Shown here: positions 1 through 6,866 of the stretch, piece by piece
Numbering within the stretch: position 1 is the first letter of the stretch
How the letters are laid out: the number at the start of each line of letters is the position of its first letter
Source of the DNA: CAYZIC01 sp964478335
GTDB taxonomy: Bacteria > Verrucomicrobiota > Kiritimatiellia > RFP12 > DVOR01
NCBI GenBank assembly: GCA_964478335.1
Contig: CAYZIC010000043.1
Coordinates: forward strand, 1-18,044
Direction of reading: 5' to 3'
Length of the DNA: 18,044 nucleotides
Program-made: the position numbers and the translations under genes
Notes under the pieces: model-generated
The model's input: the letters and a program-made list of their open reading frames with translations, nothing else
Told to the model about the DNA's origin: nothing
Databases searched by the model: none

Positions 1-98
1 TTATACGCTTTGCCAACTTTTTCAAGTGCGACATCTATTATTGCAGGTTTCACTCCGTAAAAACACCGCCGCCAGCATCACTTTTTCACATTTTGTGC

Positions 99-127
99 TT
101 GCTTTTTTGAGAAGGGTATGCTATATT
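99..127 (+). promoter_or_regulatory. Promoter of the tRNA-Gly/tRNA-Lys operon
   Basis: A sigma-70-like promoter can be read as TTGCTT at 99-104, a 17-nt spacer and TATATT at 122-127. A TG one base before the -10 hexamer (TGCTATATT) makes it an extended -10. The predicted start site is near 134, about 12 nt before the tRNA-Gly 5' end. An alternative pairing, TTGTGC (93-98) with TATGCT (117-122) at 18 nt, cannot be excluded. The block at 87-108 resembles the region upstream of cdsA. Inferred from motif match and position only. Confidence 0.55.
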
Positions 128-145
128 TCATCCCATCTTTTTGAG

Positions 146-221
146 GCGAACTTAGCTCAATTGGTAGAGCTCCACCTTGCCAAGGTGGAGGTTGAGGGTT
201 CGAGTCCCTTAGTTCGCTCCA
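146..221 (+). tRNA. tRNA-Gly (anticodon GCC)
   Basis: A complete 76-nt cloverleaf. The acceptor stem GCGAACT (146-152) pairs perfectly with AGTTCGC (211-217), T218 is the discriminator, and the 3' CCA (219-221) is encoded. The D-arm begins AGCTCAATTGGTAGAGCT. The anticodon stem CCACC/GGTGG encloses the loop TTGCCAA, so the anticodon is GCC and the tRNA reads GGC and GGT glycine codons. The T-arm contains GGTTCGAGTCC. It is the first gene of a two-tRNA transcript, followed 16 nt later by tRNA-Lys. Confidence 0.97.
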
Positions 222-237
222 TTCATTAAGATTTTAT

Positions 238-313
238 GGGGGTGTAGCTCAGTCGGTAGAGCAAATGACTCTTAATCATTGGGTCCACGGTTCGAGCCCG
301 TGCACCCCTACCA
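238..313 (+). tRNA. tRNA-Lys (anticodon CTT)
   Basis: A complete 76-nt cloverleaf. The acceptor GGGGGTG (238-244) pairs with CACCCCT (303-309); the first pair is a G-U wobble. A310 is the discriminator and CCA (311-313) is encoded. The anticodon stem AATGA/TCATT holds the loop CTCTTAA, giving anticodon CTT for AAG lysine codons. The T-stem is CACGG/CCGTG with loop TTCGAGC. It shares a transcript with tRNA-Gly, with no promoter visible between them, and is followed at once by a rho-independent terminator. Confidence 0.97.
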
Positions 314-323
314 TATCTAAGAA

Positions 324-352
324 AACAGATGCTTTTGCGTCTGTTTTTTTTT
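324..352 (+). terminator. Rho-independent terminator of the tRNA operon
   Basis: AACAGATGC (324-332) pairs with GCGTCTGTT (337-345) as a 9-bp stem with one U-G wobble and a TTTT loop. A run of T follows to 352. It lies 11 nt after the tRNA-Lys CCA and ends the tRNA transcript. The next promoter begins about 20 nt downstream. Confidence 0.9.
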
Positions 353-370
353 GTTTTCACGCTTTTCTCT

Positions 371-399
371 TTGCATTCTTCGCTTAAATAGTGTATAGT
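371..399 (+). promoter_or_regulatory. Promoter of the acyltransferase-recN-aroKB-hexokinase-mfd run
   Basis: TTGCAT (371-376), a 17-nt spacer and TATAGT (394-399) form a near-consensus sigma-70 promoter. Transcription would start about 7 nt past the -10, around 406, which is the A of an in-frame ATG. The promoter therefore touches the coding region, and the first mRNA may have no leader. No other promoter was seen before the following four genes. Confidence 0.6.
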
Positions 400-405
400 A
401 GTGGA

Positions 406-2271
406 ATGAAACCTCGCTTTACTCTATCCTTTATGCATCCATTTGAGGGCGGCTCTTTTTGGCGTCGTCTTGGGGCGTTTTTGGGGTATTACCTGGAGGC
501 GTTATTTGGGGTGCACCATTTGAGTCGTCTCTACGACCGAGTGACGGGGGCGGAGGATTCTGATGCCTTTGTGAAGCACTTGCAGGCGGTGATGGAGATT
601 ACGGCGGACTTTAATCACGACGACTTGGCGCAGGTGCCAGCATCAGGCAGCGTGGTGGTGGTGGCCAATCATCCCTTTGGTGGCGTAGAGGGGGTGATTT
701 TACTTGATCTCTTGCGTAAACGTCGCAGCGATGTCAAGGTCATGGCCAACTATTTGCTCCGGATGATACCAGAATTGCGCGACGACCTCATCTTGGTTGA
801 TCCATTTGGTGGGGTCGAGTCCAAGCAGCGCAATGTGCGAGCGATGCGCGAGGCTCTCAATTGGTTGCGCAATGGTCATGTCTTAATTGTCTTTCCAGCG
901 GGTGAGGTGGCGAGCTTTAATTGGCGACTGTTGCGGGTGGTTGATCCCATTTGGCGCAGAAGCATTGCGGGGCTATTGCGATCGGTCAAACACGAGGTCT
1001 CAATTTTGCCGATTTTTATTCCAGGGCGTAATTCGATTCTCTTTAACGTGCTGGGGGTGATTCATGCGCGCCTGCGGACGATTCTCTTACCGCGTCAATT
1101 TTTGCGCCAGATCAAGCGCAAAGTGACGCTCCATATCGGCTCGCCCTTTTCTGCGACAGCACTCATCGAGCAGTGGAGCAATGATACTGAGGTGATGCGG
1201 GTGTTGCGTTTGCGCACGATGATCTTAGGTAAACGCGGCAAATCGAGCTTTGATCGGCACATGCAGATCTTGACACTTGATGGGCCTGGCCCAAAGCCTA
1301 ATGCGATCATCGACGAAGTGCCTCGGGATATTTTAGCCGAGGAGATCACTGGGCTATCGCCAGATCGCCTGCTCATCGATGGTGAGGCGATGCAGGTTTG
1401 GTGCATTTTACCGGAGGAGGCACCGGCTGTCATGAATGAGATTGGCCGCTTACGTGAATTGACCTTTAGGCGGGTTGGCGAGGGCACTGGCCAGCAGATC
1501 GATTTGGATGAATTTGACTTGCACTATCGCCACCTCTTTATTTGGCACAAGGAGCGGCACGAGATCATCGGCAGTTACCGTCTGGGCTTGACCGATGAGA
1601 TCATTGAGCAATTTGGGGTGCAGGCTCTCTATACGAGGACGCTCTTTAAATTTGATGAGCGGCTCTTTGGTGCGATGGGCGGACCTGCGCTTGAGCTGGG
1701 GAGATCGTTTGTGAGAGCGGAGTATCAGCGTTCTTTTTCGCCGCTGTTGCTCTTGTGGCGTGGGGTGATGCGCTTTGCCTATCTCCATCCGCGCTACACG
1801 ACGCTCTTTGGCCCAGTATCGATCACGCATGAATTCAACCGTGCAGCGCGCAGTTTAATCATCACCTATCTCATGCGCGGCCACTGGGATGAGCCTCTCT
1901 CCAAATTTGTCTCGGCGCGTTTACCTCCAAAGAAACCCCTCTTGGCCGAATGGGCCCAGTCAGAATACGCCGAGCTCTTGACCTCCTTTGACGAAGTCAA
2001 CCACCTCGTGGGAGAGATCGAGCATGGTCTGCGTGAAATCCCTGTATTAATTAAGCAATACCTCAAGCTAGGGGGGAAGATGATTTCTTTTAATGTCGAC
2101 CCGAGCTTTAATACGGTCGACGGGATGATTATTGTCAATCTGCTTAAGGCTCCAGCCAAAGGACTCGGTCGCTATATGGGCAAAGAGGAGCTCCAGGCGT
2201 ATTGGGCTTTTCATGGCCAGGCTGTGGGAGAGCTAGGCGAACATCCACCCAAGGAATGTGAATCATGTTAA
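406..2271 (+). CDS. Bifunctional lyso-ornithine-lipid-type acyltransferase (PlsC-like + OlsB-like, OlsF family)
   Basis: Residue numbers count from a possible upstream GTG at 391. The N-terminal half looks like a lysophospholipid acyltransferase: NHPFGGVEG (93-101) matches the catalytic H-x(n)-D block and FPAGE (168-172) the glycerophosphate-binding block. The C-terminal half looks like an OlsB-type GNAT N-acyltransferase, with IIGSYRLGL, then LELGRSFVRAEYQRS and LLLLWRGV. Fusions in this order (OlsF of Serratia and Bacteroidetes) make ornithine or related amino-acid lipids: the GNAT half N-acylates the amino acid and the PlsC half adds the second fatty acid, at the inner membrane. The amino acid used here is unknown. 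ATG 406 is preferred because the promoter -10 box covers GTG 391; ATG 433 is a fallback. The usual acidic Asp of NHPxGGxDG is Glu here. Its end overlaps recN by 7 nt. Confidence 0.82.
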   Translation: MKPRFTLSFMHPFEGGSFWRRLGAFLGYYLEALFGVHHLSRLYDRVTGAEDSDAFVKHLQAVMEITADFNHDDLAQVPASGSVVVVANHPFGGVEGVILLDLLRKRRSDVKVMANYLLRMIPELRDDLILVDPFGGVESKQRNVRAMREALNWLRNGHVLIVFPAGEVASFNWRLLRVVDPIWRRSIAGLLRSVKHEVSILPIFIPGRNSILFNVLGVIHARLRTILLPRQFLRQIKRKVTLHIGSPFSATALIEQWSNDTEVMRVLRLRTMILGKRGKSSFDRHMQILTLDGPGPKPNAIIDEVPRDILAEEITGLSPDRLLIDGEAMQVWCILPEEAPAVMNEIGRLRELTFRRVGEGTGQQIDLDEFDLHYRHLFIWHKERHEIIGSYRLGLTDEIIEQFGVQALYTRTLFKFDERLFGAMGGPALELGRSFVRAEYQRSFSPLLLLWRGVMRFAYLHPRYTTLFGPVSITHEFNRAARSLIITYLMRGHWDEPLSKFVSARLPPKKPLLAEWAQSEYAELLTSFDEVNHLVGEIEHGLREIPVLIKQYLKLGGKMISFNVDPSFNTVDGMIIVNLLKAPAKGLGRYMGKEELQAYWAFHGQAVGELGEHPPKECESC

Positions 2272-3956
2272 CATTATTGTCTGTCAAAAATCTTGCTGTT
2301 GTCGAATCCACCCAAGTCACCTTTGGCCCGGGGCTCAATGTGATTACCGGTGAAACCGGAGCCGGTAAGTCGGTGCTCATGGGTGCGCTTCACTTAATCA
2401 TGGGCGAACGCGCCGACAAGGGTTTAATCCGCACGGGCGAAACGGCTGCCTCGGTAACTGCAGTCTTTGATTTGCCCAATATCGAGGCGACCAATGCCGT
2501 ACTCGATGACCTCGGCCTCGACCCCTGCGAGGAATCAACACTGATTATTCGCCGCACGCTCACCATGACAGGATCGGGCAAGGTCTCAATCAATGACCAA
2601 CCGGCCACTGCCACTGCCCTTAAAGCATTGACACCCTCCCTCCTCTCTATCCATGGTCCCTATGATCAGCAAAAGCTCCTCGACCCCAATTTCCAACGCG
2701 ACCTCCTCACAGCCTATGCCGATGGACACGCCGCCTTGCGTCGTTACCAAGTAGCTTGGTCTAAGTGGATGGAGGCCAAACGGCTCTTGCTTGATATGCA
2801 GGGCGATCCAGAGGCGCGCGCTGAGGAGATTGACAGACTCACCTATGCCATTGAAGACATCTCAGCGATCAACCCCACCGACGAAGACGGCGAAGTCCTC
2901 CTCGCTCGCCATGCGGCGGCGGCCAATGCTTCACACATCATTGAGCTGGGCAACCAAATCTCCCAAGCTCTCACCGATGGCGAAAATCCTATCTTTAACC
3001 AATTGACACAGGTTGCCCATTTACTCGCACAGTGGCGCAAAATCTCACCTGCGATTGCCGAACAGCAATCCCTCTGTGAGAGCACCATCATCCAAGTACA
3101 AGACCTCTCCCAAGCAATCGCCAAAACGCTCTCGGACATCGACGAAGACCACGATTCATTTGAGGCTCTCGAACAGCGCATGGCTGAGATTCAGCGACTC
3201 AAGCGCCGCTATGGCAAGACCATCCCTGAGATCCTTGAGCGTCTCCAGATAGATCGCACGCGACTCGAGGCGCTCAATAGCTACGATGAGCGCATCGCCG
3301 ATCTCCAAGCGCAAGTCGACCGCTGCGCACAAGCTCTCGACGATGCCGCCCAGGACTTAACCACAGCTAGACAGGTGGCGATCCCGGATTTGTGCCAAGC
3401 TATCACACACGAATTGCACGAGCTGGGATTCAAGCAAAGCAACTTCTCCATCCAGTGCGCACCGACCGACTACACCATTCAAGGCGCAGATCTCGTCACC
3501 TTTTGCTTTGCTCCCAATCCAGGTGAAGCCGATCGACCGCTTCATCTCATTGCATCAAGCGGTGAAATCGCCCGTGTTATGCTTGCGGTCAAAACCATTC
3601 TTGCGCGACACGACCGCATCCCCACGGCGATCTTTGATGAAATCGATGCCAATATCGGCGGCGAAACCTGCCGCAAGGTCGGCGAAAAGCTCCAAGGCCT
3701 CGCTCACGACCAACAAATCATCTGTATCACCCACCAACCACAAGCCGCTGCTTATGGACACCACCACTACTGCGTGGTCAAACGCACCGACTCGGGGCGT
3801 ACCTTGACCTCCATCACCTCGCTCTCTGATGAGGAGCGCATGAATGAATTGGCTCGCATGCTCGGTGGCAAAGATCTCACCTCTGTCACGCTAGAGCATG
3901 CCCGTGAAATGTTACACGCATGCGCCCCTACCCAATCCGAAAGGCTCCCTCTATGA
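2265..3956 (+). CDS. recN: DNA repair protein RecN
   Basis: An SMC-like ATPase of 563 residues (E. coli 553) acting in double-strand-break repair. Walker A is GETGAGKS (29-36). A central coiled coil spans roughly 180-370 and includes the conserved RLKRRYGK (311-318). The C-terminal lobe has FAPNPGE (415-421), the ABC signature region IASSGEIAR (429-437), Walker B IFDEIDANIGG (456-466) and the H-loop ITHQPQAA (488-495). Two conserved spots differ from the common form: the signature is SSGE instead of SGGE, and GPYDQQ (131-136) replaces GQHxHQ. The start at 2265 is set by AAGGA at 2251-2255, 9 nt upstream, and overlaps the preceding stop by 7 nt, suggesting translational coupling. Its own stop overlaps the aroKB start by 4 nt (ATGA). 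Confidence 0.95.
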   Translation: MLTLLSVKNLAVVESTQVTFGPGLNVITGETGAGKSVLMGALHLIMGERADKGLIRTGETAASVTAVFDLPNIEATNAVLDDLGLDPCEESTLIIRRTLTMTGSGKVSINDQPATATALKALTPSLLSIHGPYDQQKLLDPNFQRDLLTAYADGHAALRRYQVAWSKWMEAKRLLLDMQGDPEARAEEIDRLTYAIEDISAINPTDEDGEVLLARHAAAANASHIIELGNQISQALTDGENPIFNQLTQVAHLLAQWRKISPAIAEQQSLCESTIIQVQDLSQAIAKTLSDIDEDHDSFEALEQRMAEIQRLKRRYGKTIPEILERLQIDRTRLEALNSYDERIADLQAQVDRCAQALDDAAQDLTTARQVAIPDLCQAITHELHELGFKQSNFSIQCAPTDYTIQGADLVTFCFAPNPGEADRPLHLIASSGEIARVMLAVKTILARHDRIPTAIFDEIDANIGGETCRKVGEKLQGLAHDQQIICITHQPQAAAYGHHHYCVVKRTDSGRTLTSITSLSDEERMNELARMLGGKDLTSVTLEHAREMLHACAPTQSERLPL

Positions 3957-5551
3957 CACGCTCTCCCTGCCCTACCCAAACCATCTTTCTCTACGGGCCG
4001 CCTGCCACGGGCAAAAGCTCATGCGCCCGTATGCTCGCTAATGCCTTGGGCAAAGCGCTTATCGACATCGATGCTCTCATCGTCCAAGAGCAATCAATCT
4101 CCATCCCGGAGATCTTTAAGCAGTTCGGTGAGGCGAGATTCCGCGAATACGAGACGGCCTGCATCCGATCGGTCTGCGACACTCATCCTAATGCTGTTGT
4201 TGCGTTGGGCGGAGGCGCACTCTTGCGTGACGAAAATCGCACCATCGTTGAGGCCACGGGCCCAGTTATCTGCCTCATGGCGCCAATTGATGTACTGGCT
4301 GACCGCGCTTCACGCAAACCCAACTCGAGACCGTTAGCTGAGTCCAGAGACCATTTCCAAAAGCTCCTCGACCAGCGCCAAGCCCACTACAATTCATTTA
4401 GCATCAAGGTCAACAACGGCCGTAATACCTCCTTGCGCGAGACTTGCCACAATATCCAAATCGCTCTGGGCACCTTTAGAGTCTCGGGTATGGGTGATCC
4501 CTACTTCGTTCAAATGGGGCCGGGCATTTACGACTCACTACCTGCCATCTTAGAGCAGCTCTCCCCTCAGCCCAATCGCATCCTCATCGTTGGCGACAGC
4601 AATACCCTCCCACTCTATGGGAAAATCGTCGCTGATAAAATCCCCGCAGACTATACAGTTTCGCAATTCGAGATCCTTGCGGGGGAGCCCAATAAAACCC
4701 TCGCCACCGTTTCCACCATTTGGGACAAGCTCGCCACAGAGACCCTCACACGCCAAGATCTCATCATCGCGCTCGGCGGCGGCATCGTAGGCGATTTGAC
4801 GGGCTTTGCGGCGGCGACGTGGCTGCGCGGCGTGCGCTGGATCAACCTCCCGACCTCGCTCTTGGCAATGGTCGATGCGGGCATCGGCGGCAAAACGGGC
4901 GCAGACCTACCCATTGGCAAAAACCTCATTGGTGCCTTTCATCCGCCCTGTGTCGTATTGGCCGATACTCAAACCCTCTCCACCCTCCCCCAACGCGAAA
5001 TCCTGTGCGGCCTAGCCGAATCCTACAAGCACGCCCTCATCTCCGATGGCACCTTGCACAAGCTCTTGCTCAATCTCGCCCCACAGCGCCCCTACCCATT
5101 GACTCTGCTCTCGACCATGGCCAAGCGCTCTGCCGCAGTCAAGATCAAGACCATCTGCCAAGACCCCTACGAAAAGACCGGCGTACGCGCCGCCCTCAAC
5201 CTCGGTCACACCATTGGCCACGCCATTGAGATCGCCGCGGACTTTTCCCTCCTCCATGGCGAAGCCGTCGCCATTGGCATCTTGGCAGCTGCGTGGATCG
5301 CTAAGGAGACGAATACCTGCTCGCCCACATTAGTTCAACACATCGAGCACGATCTCAAGGTCTTGGGGCTCCCCACGCGAATCCCTGCCTCGGTCGATCT
5401 TGACAAACTCTACCAAGCCATGCTCCATGACAAGAAGAATGTCGCTGGTGCCGTCAAGTTTGTCCTCCCCAAAGAGCTCGCCAAGGTCAAAACGGGTATC
5501 ACCATTTCACCTGAGCTCTATCAATCTGTCATTCACAAGTTACTACGTTAG
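3953..5551 (+). CDS. aroKB: Fused shikimate kinase / 3-dehydroquinate synthase (AroK-AroB)
   Basis: A 532-residue fusion of two shikimate-pathway enzymes. AroK (about 8-175) phosphorylates shikimate: P-loop GPPATGKS (15-22), DIDALI (38-43), GEARFREYE (59-67), ALGGGALL (84-91) and the lid RPLA (126-129). The P-loop has Ala where most shikimate kinases have the second Gly. AroB (about 185-530) makes 3-dehydroquinate from DAHP with NAD and a divalent metal: LGGGIVGDLTGF (274-285), VDAGIGGKTG (307-316), GKNLIGAFHPP (322-332), GLAESYKH (353-360), NLGHTIGHAIE (416-426), LLHGEAVAIG (433-442) and DKKN. The metal-site Glu and His residues are present in both halves of the AroB site. AroK-AroB fusions are known elsewhere (for example Thermotoga). 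ATG 3953 is chosen over the in-frame ATG 3920 because it gives the ATGA overlap with recN and has AAGG 8 nt upstream. Confidence 0.93.
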   Translation: MTRSPCPTQTIFLYGPPATGKSSCARMLANALGKALIDIDALIVQEQSISIPEIFKQFGEARFREYETACIRSVCDTHPNAVVALGGGALLRDENRTIVEATGPVICLMAPIDVLADRASRKPNSRPLAESRDHFQKLLDQRQAHYNSFSIKVNNGRNTSLRETCHNIQIALGTFRVSGMGDPYFVQMGPGIYDSLPAILEQLSPQPNRILIVGDSNTLPLYGKIVADKIPADYTVSQFEILAGEPNKTLATVSTIWDKLATETLTRQDLIIALGGGIVGDLTGFAAATWLRGVRWINLPTSLLAMVDAGIGGKTGADLPIGKNLIGAFHPPCVVLADTQTLSTLPQREILCGLAESYKHALISDGTLHKLLLNLAPQRPYPLTLLSTMAKRSAAVKIKTICQDPYEKTGVRAALNLGHTIGHAIEIAADFSLLHGEAVAIGILAAAWIAKETNTCSPTLVQHIEHDLKVLGLPTRIPASVDLDKLYQAMLHDKKNVAGAVKFVLPKELAKVKTGITISPELYQSVIHKLLR

Positions 5552-5554
5552 GAG
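5550..5554 (+). promoter_or_regulatory. Shine-Dalgarno site that fixes the hexokinase start
   Basis: AGGAG overlaps the aroKB stop TAG (5549-5551) and lies 6 nt before ATG 5561. The other in-frame ATG, at 5555, touches this motif directly and could not use it, so 5561 is the likely start. The overlap with the upstream stop suggests coupled translation. Confidence 0.65.
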
Positions 5555-5560
5555 ATGACC

Positions 5561-6859
5561 ATGTCTGCACAAGATTTCCTCCAATCCTATCAATTTAACC
5601 TCGATGCGCTAGACCTACCCGCCATTTTAGCGGACTTCCTCGCAGAGATGAAGGCCGGTCTACAAGGCAAACCCTCCTCGCTTGCCATGATACCAGCATA
5701 CATTGAGCCTTCAGAATCGATGCCTCAGGGCAAATCGGTCTGCGCCTTTGATGCGGGCGGCACCAATCTGCGCTCGGCACGCATTGCCCTCAGTAAATAT
5801 TGCGACACGACCTCCCTCGTCAACTTCCAAAAAGGCCCCATGCCTGGCACCCAAGGTCTCGTCGATGAAGAGGCCTTTTACGGCCAGCTCGCTCACGTCC
5901 TCGCCCCCAACATCCACGACGATGAGACCTTTGGCTTTTGCTTCTCATACCCAGGTGAAATCCTCGCCAACCACGACTGCAAGCTCGCCTTTTGGACCAA
6001 ACAAATCCAAGCACCAGACATCGTCGGTCAATGTGTGGGTGCTGGCCTGAGTGCCTATCTTGCCAACCATGGCCTCGCCAAAAATACAACTCCAATCCTG
6101 CTCAATGACACCGTCGCCACGCTCCTGGCAGCTTACGGATGCGAATCTTGCGACGAGGCGGGCTATGGCGCCTATGTGGGATTTATCCTCGGCACGGGCA
6201 CCAATAGCGCTTACTGCGAAAAGGTCTCCAATATCACCAAGATTACCGCCACTGGGGATCGCATGGCCATCAACTGCGAATCAGGCAACTTTAGCAAAGT
6301 CCCCCAGAGTGACTTTGACCGTATCCTCGAGGCGACATCGGATAGACCTGGAGCCTACAGACTAGAAAAGTGCATGTCGGGCGTTTATCTCGGCCAACTC
6401 GGCACCATTGCCCTGCGCCACCTCGCCGCGGATGGACTCTTGAGCGAAAGCACCACCCAAGCGATCAATGCTCACGACGAGCCCTATACCAATATCGAGC
6501 TCGACAACTTTTGCCACAGACCAGACACCTCGCTCTTTGGCGACAACCTCGACGACCAAGCGCTCATCTGCAGCGTCTTAAAAGCCATCTACCTTAGAGC
6601 CGCCTACTTCGCTGCGGTCAACCTCGCCGCCACCACCATCTGCGCTCACCGCGCCAGTGGTAAACGCGGCAAGGTCTGCATCAATGCCGATGGCTCGACC
6701 TTTCACAAAACCCACGCCATCGACTTCCAAGCGGCCGTTCACCATACACTAAGCTCATTGCTCAAGCCCTATGAGATCGACTACGAGATCATTCAAATCG
6801 ACGATGCCCCGCTCATCGGCGCAGCCATTGCGGCGGCATCATTAACCAAGCAGGACTAA
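5561..6859 (+). CDS. Hexokinase of the eukaryotic-type (HK) family
   Basis: A cytoplasmic sugar kinase of 432 residues, close to the usual ~50-kDa hexokinase unit, using ATP to phosphorylate a hexose at C6. Visible blocks in order: phosphate-binding FDAGGTNLR (63-71), sugar-binding FSYP (128-131), WTK (145-147), catalytic LNDTVATLL (181-189, base D183), GTGTN (211-215), INCESGNF (237-244, sugar-binding E240), EKCMSGVYLG (269-278) and a late NADGSTFHKT adenosine-loop motif. All sugar-contacting residues of the family (Ser, Thr-Lys, Asn-Asp, two Glu) are in place, so activity is expected. This is not a ROK or Glk-type bacterial glucokinase; the HK family is patchy in bacteria, seen in some Bacteroidetes, spirochaetes and Verrucomicrobia. 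Sugar preference cannot be read from sequence; manA further along would connect mannose or fructose. It lies 9 bp after aroKB and 7 bp before mfd. Confidence 0.9.
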   Translation: MSAQDFLQSYQFNLDALDLPAILADFLAEMKAGLQGKPSSLAMIPAYIEPSESMPQGKSVCAFDAGGTNLRSARIALSKYCDTTSLVNFQKGPMPGTQGLVDEEAFYGQLAHVLAPNIHDDETFGFCFSYPGEILANHDCKLAFWTKQIQAPDIVGQCVGAGLSAYLANHGLAKNTTPILLNDTVATLLAAYGCESCDEAGYGAYVGFILGTGTNSAYCEKVSNITKITATGDRMAINCESGNFSKVPQSDFDRILEATSDRPGAYRLEKCMSGVYLGQLGTIALRHLAADGLLSESTTQAINAHDEPYTNIELDNFCHRPDTSLFGDNLDDQALICSVLKAIYLRAAYFAAVNLAATTICAHRASGKRGKVCINADGSTFHKTHAIDFQAAVHHTLSSLLKPYEIDYEIIQIDDAPLIGAAIAAASLTKQD

Positions 6860-6866
6860 AGCCACC

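Noticed and set aside
26..229. Rightward frame of 67 residues at the left edge
   Set aside because: It runs through the promoter and the whole of tRNA-Gly and has no motif.
4720..5229. Rightward frame of 169 residues inside aroB
   Set aside because: It is the shifted frame of a strongly conserved AroB region; Arg/His/Pro-rich translation is typical of a shadow frame.
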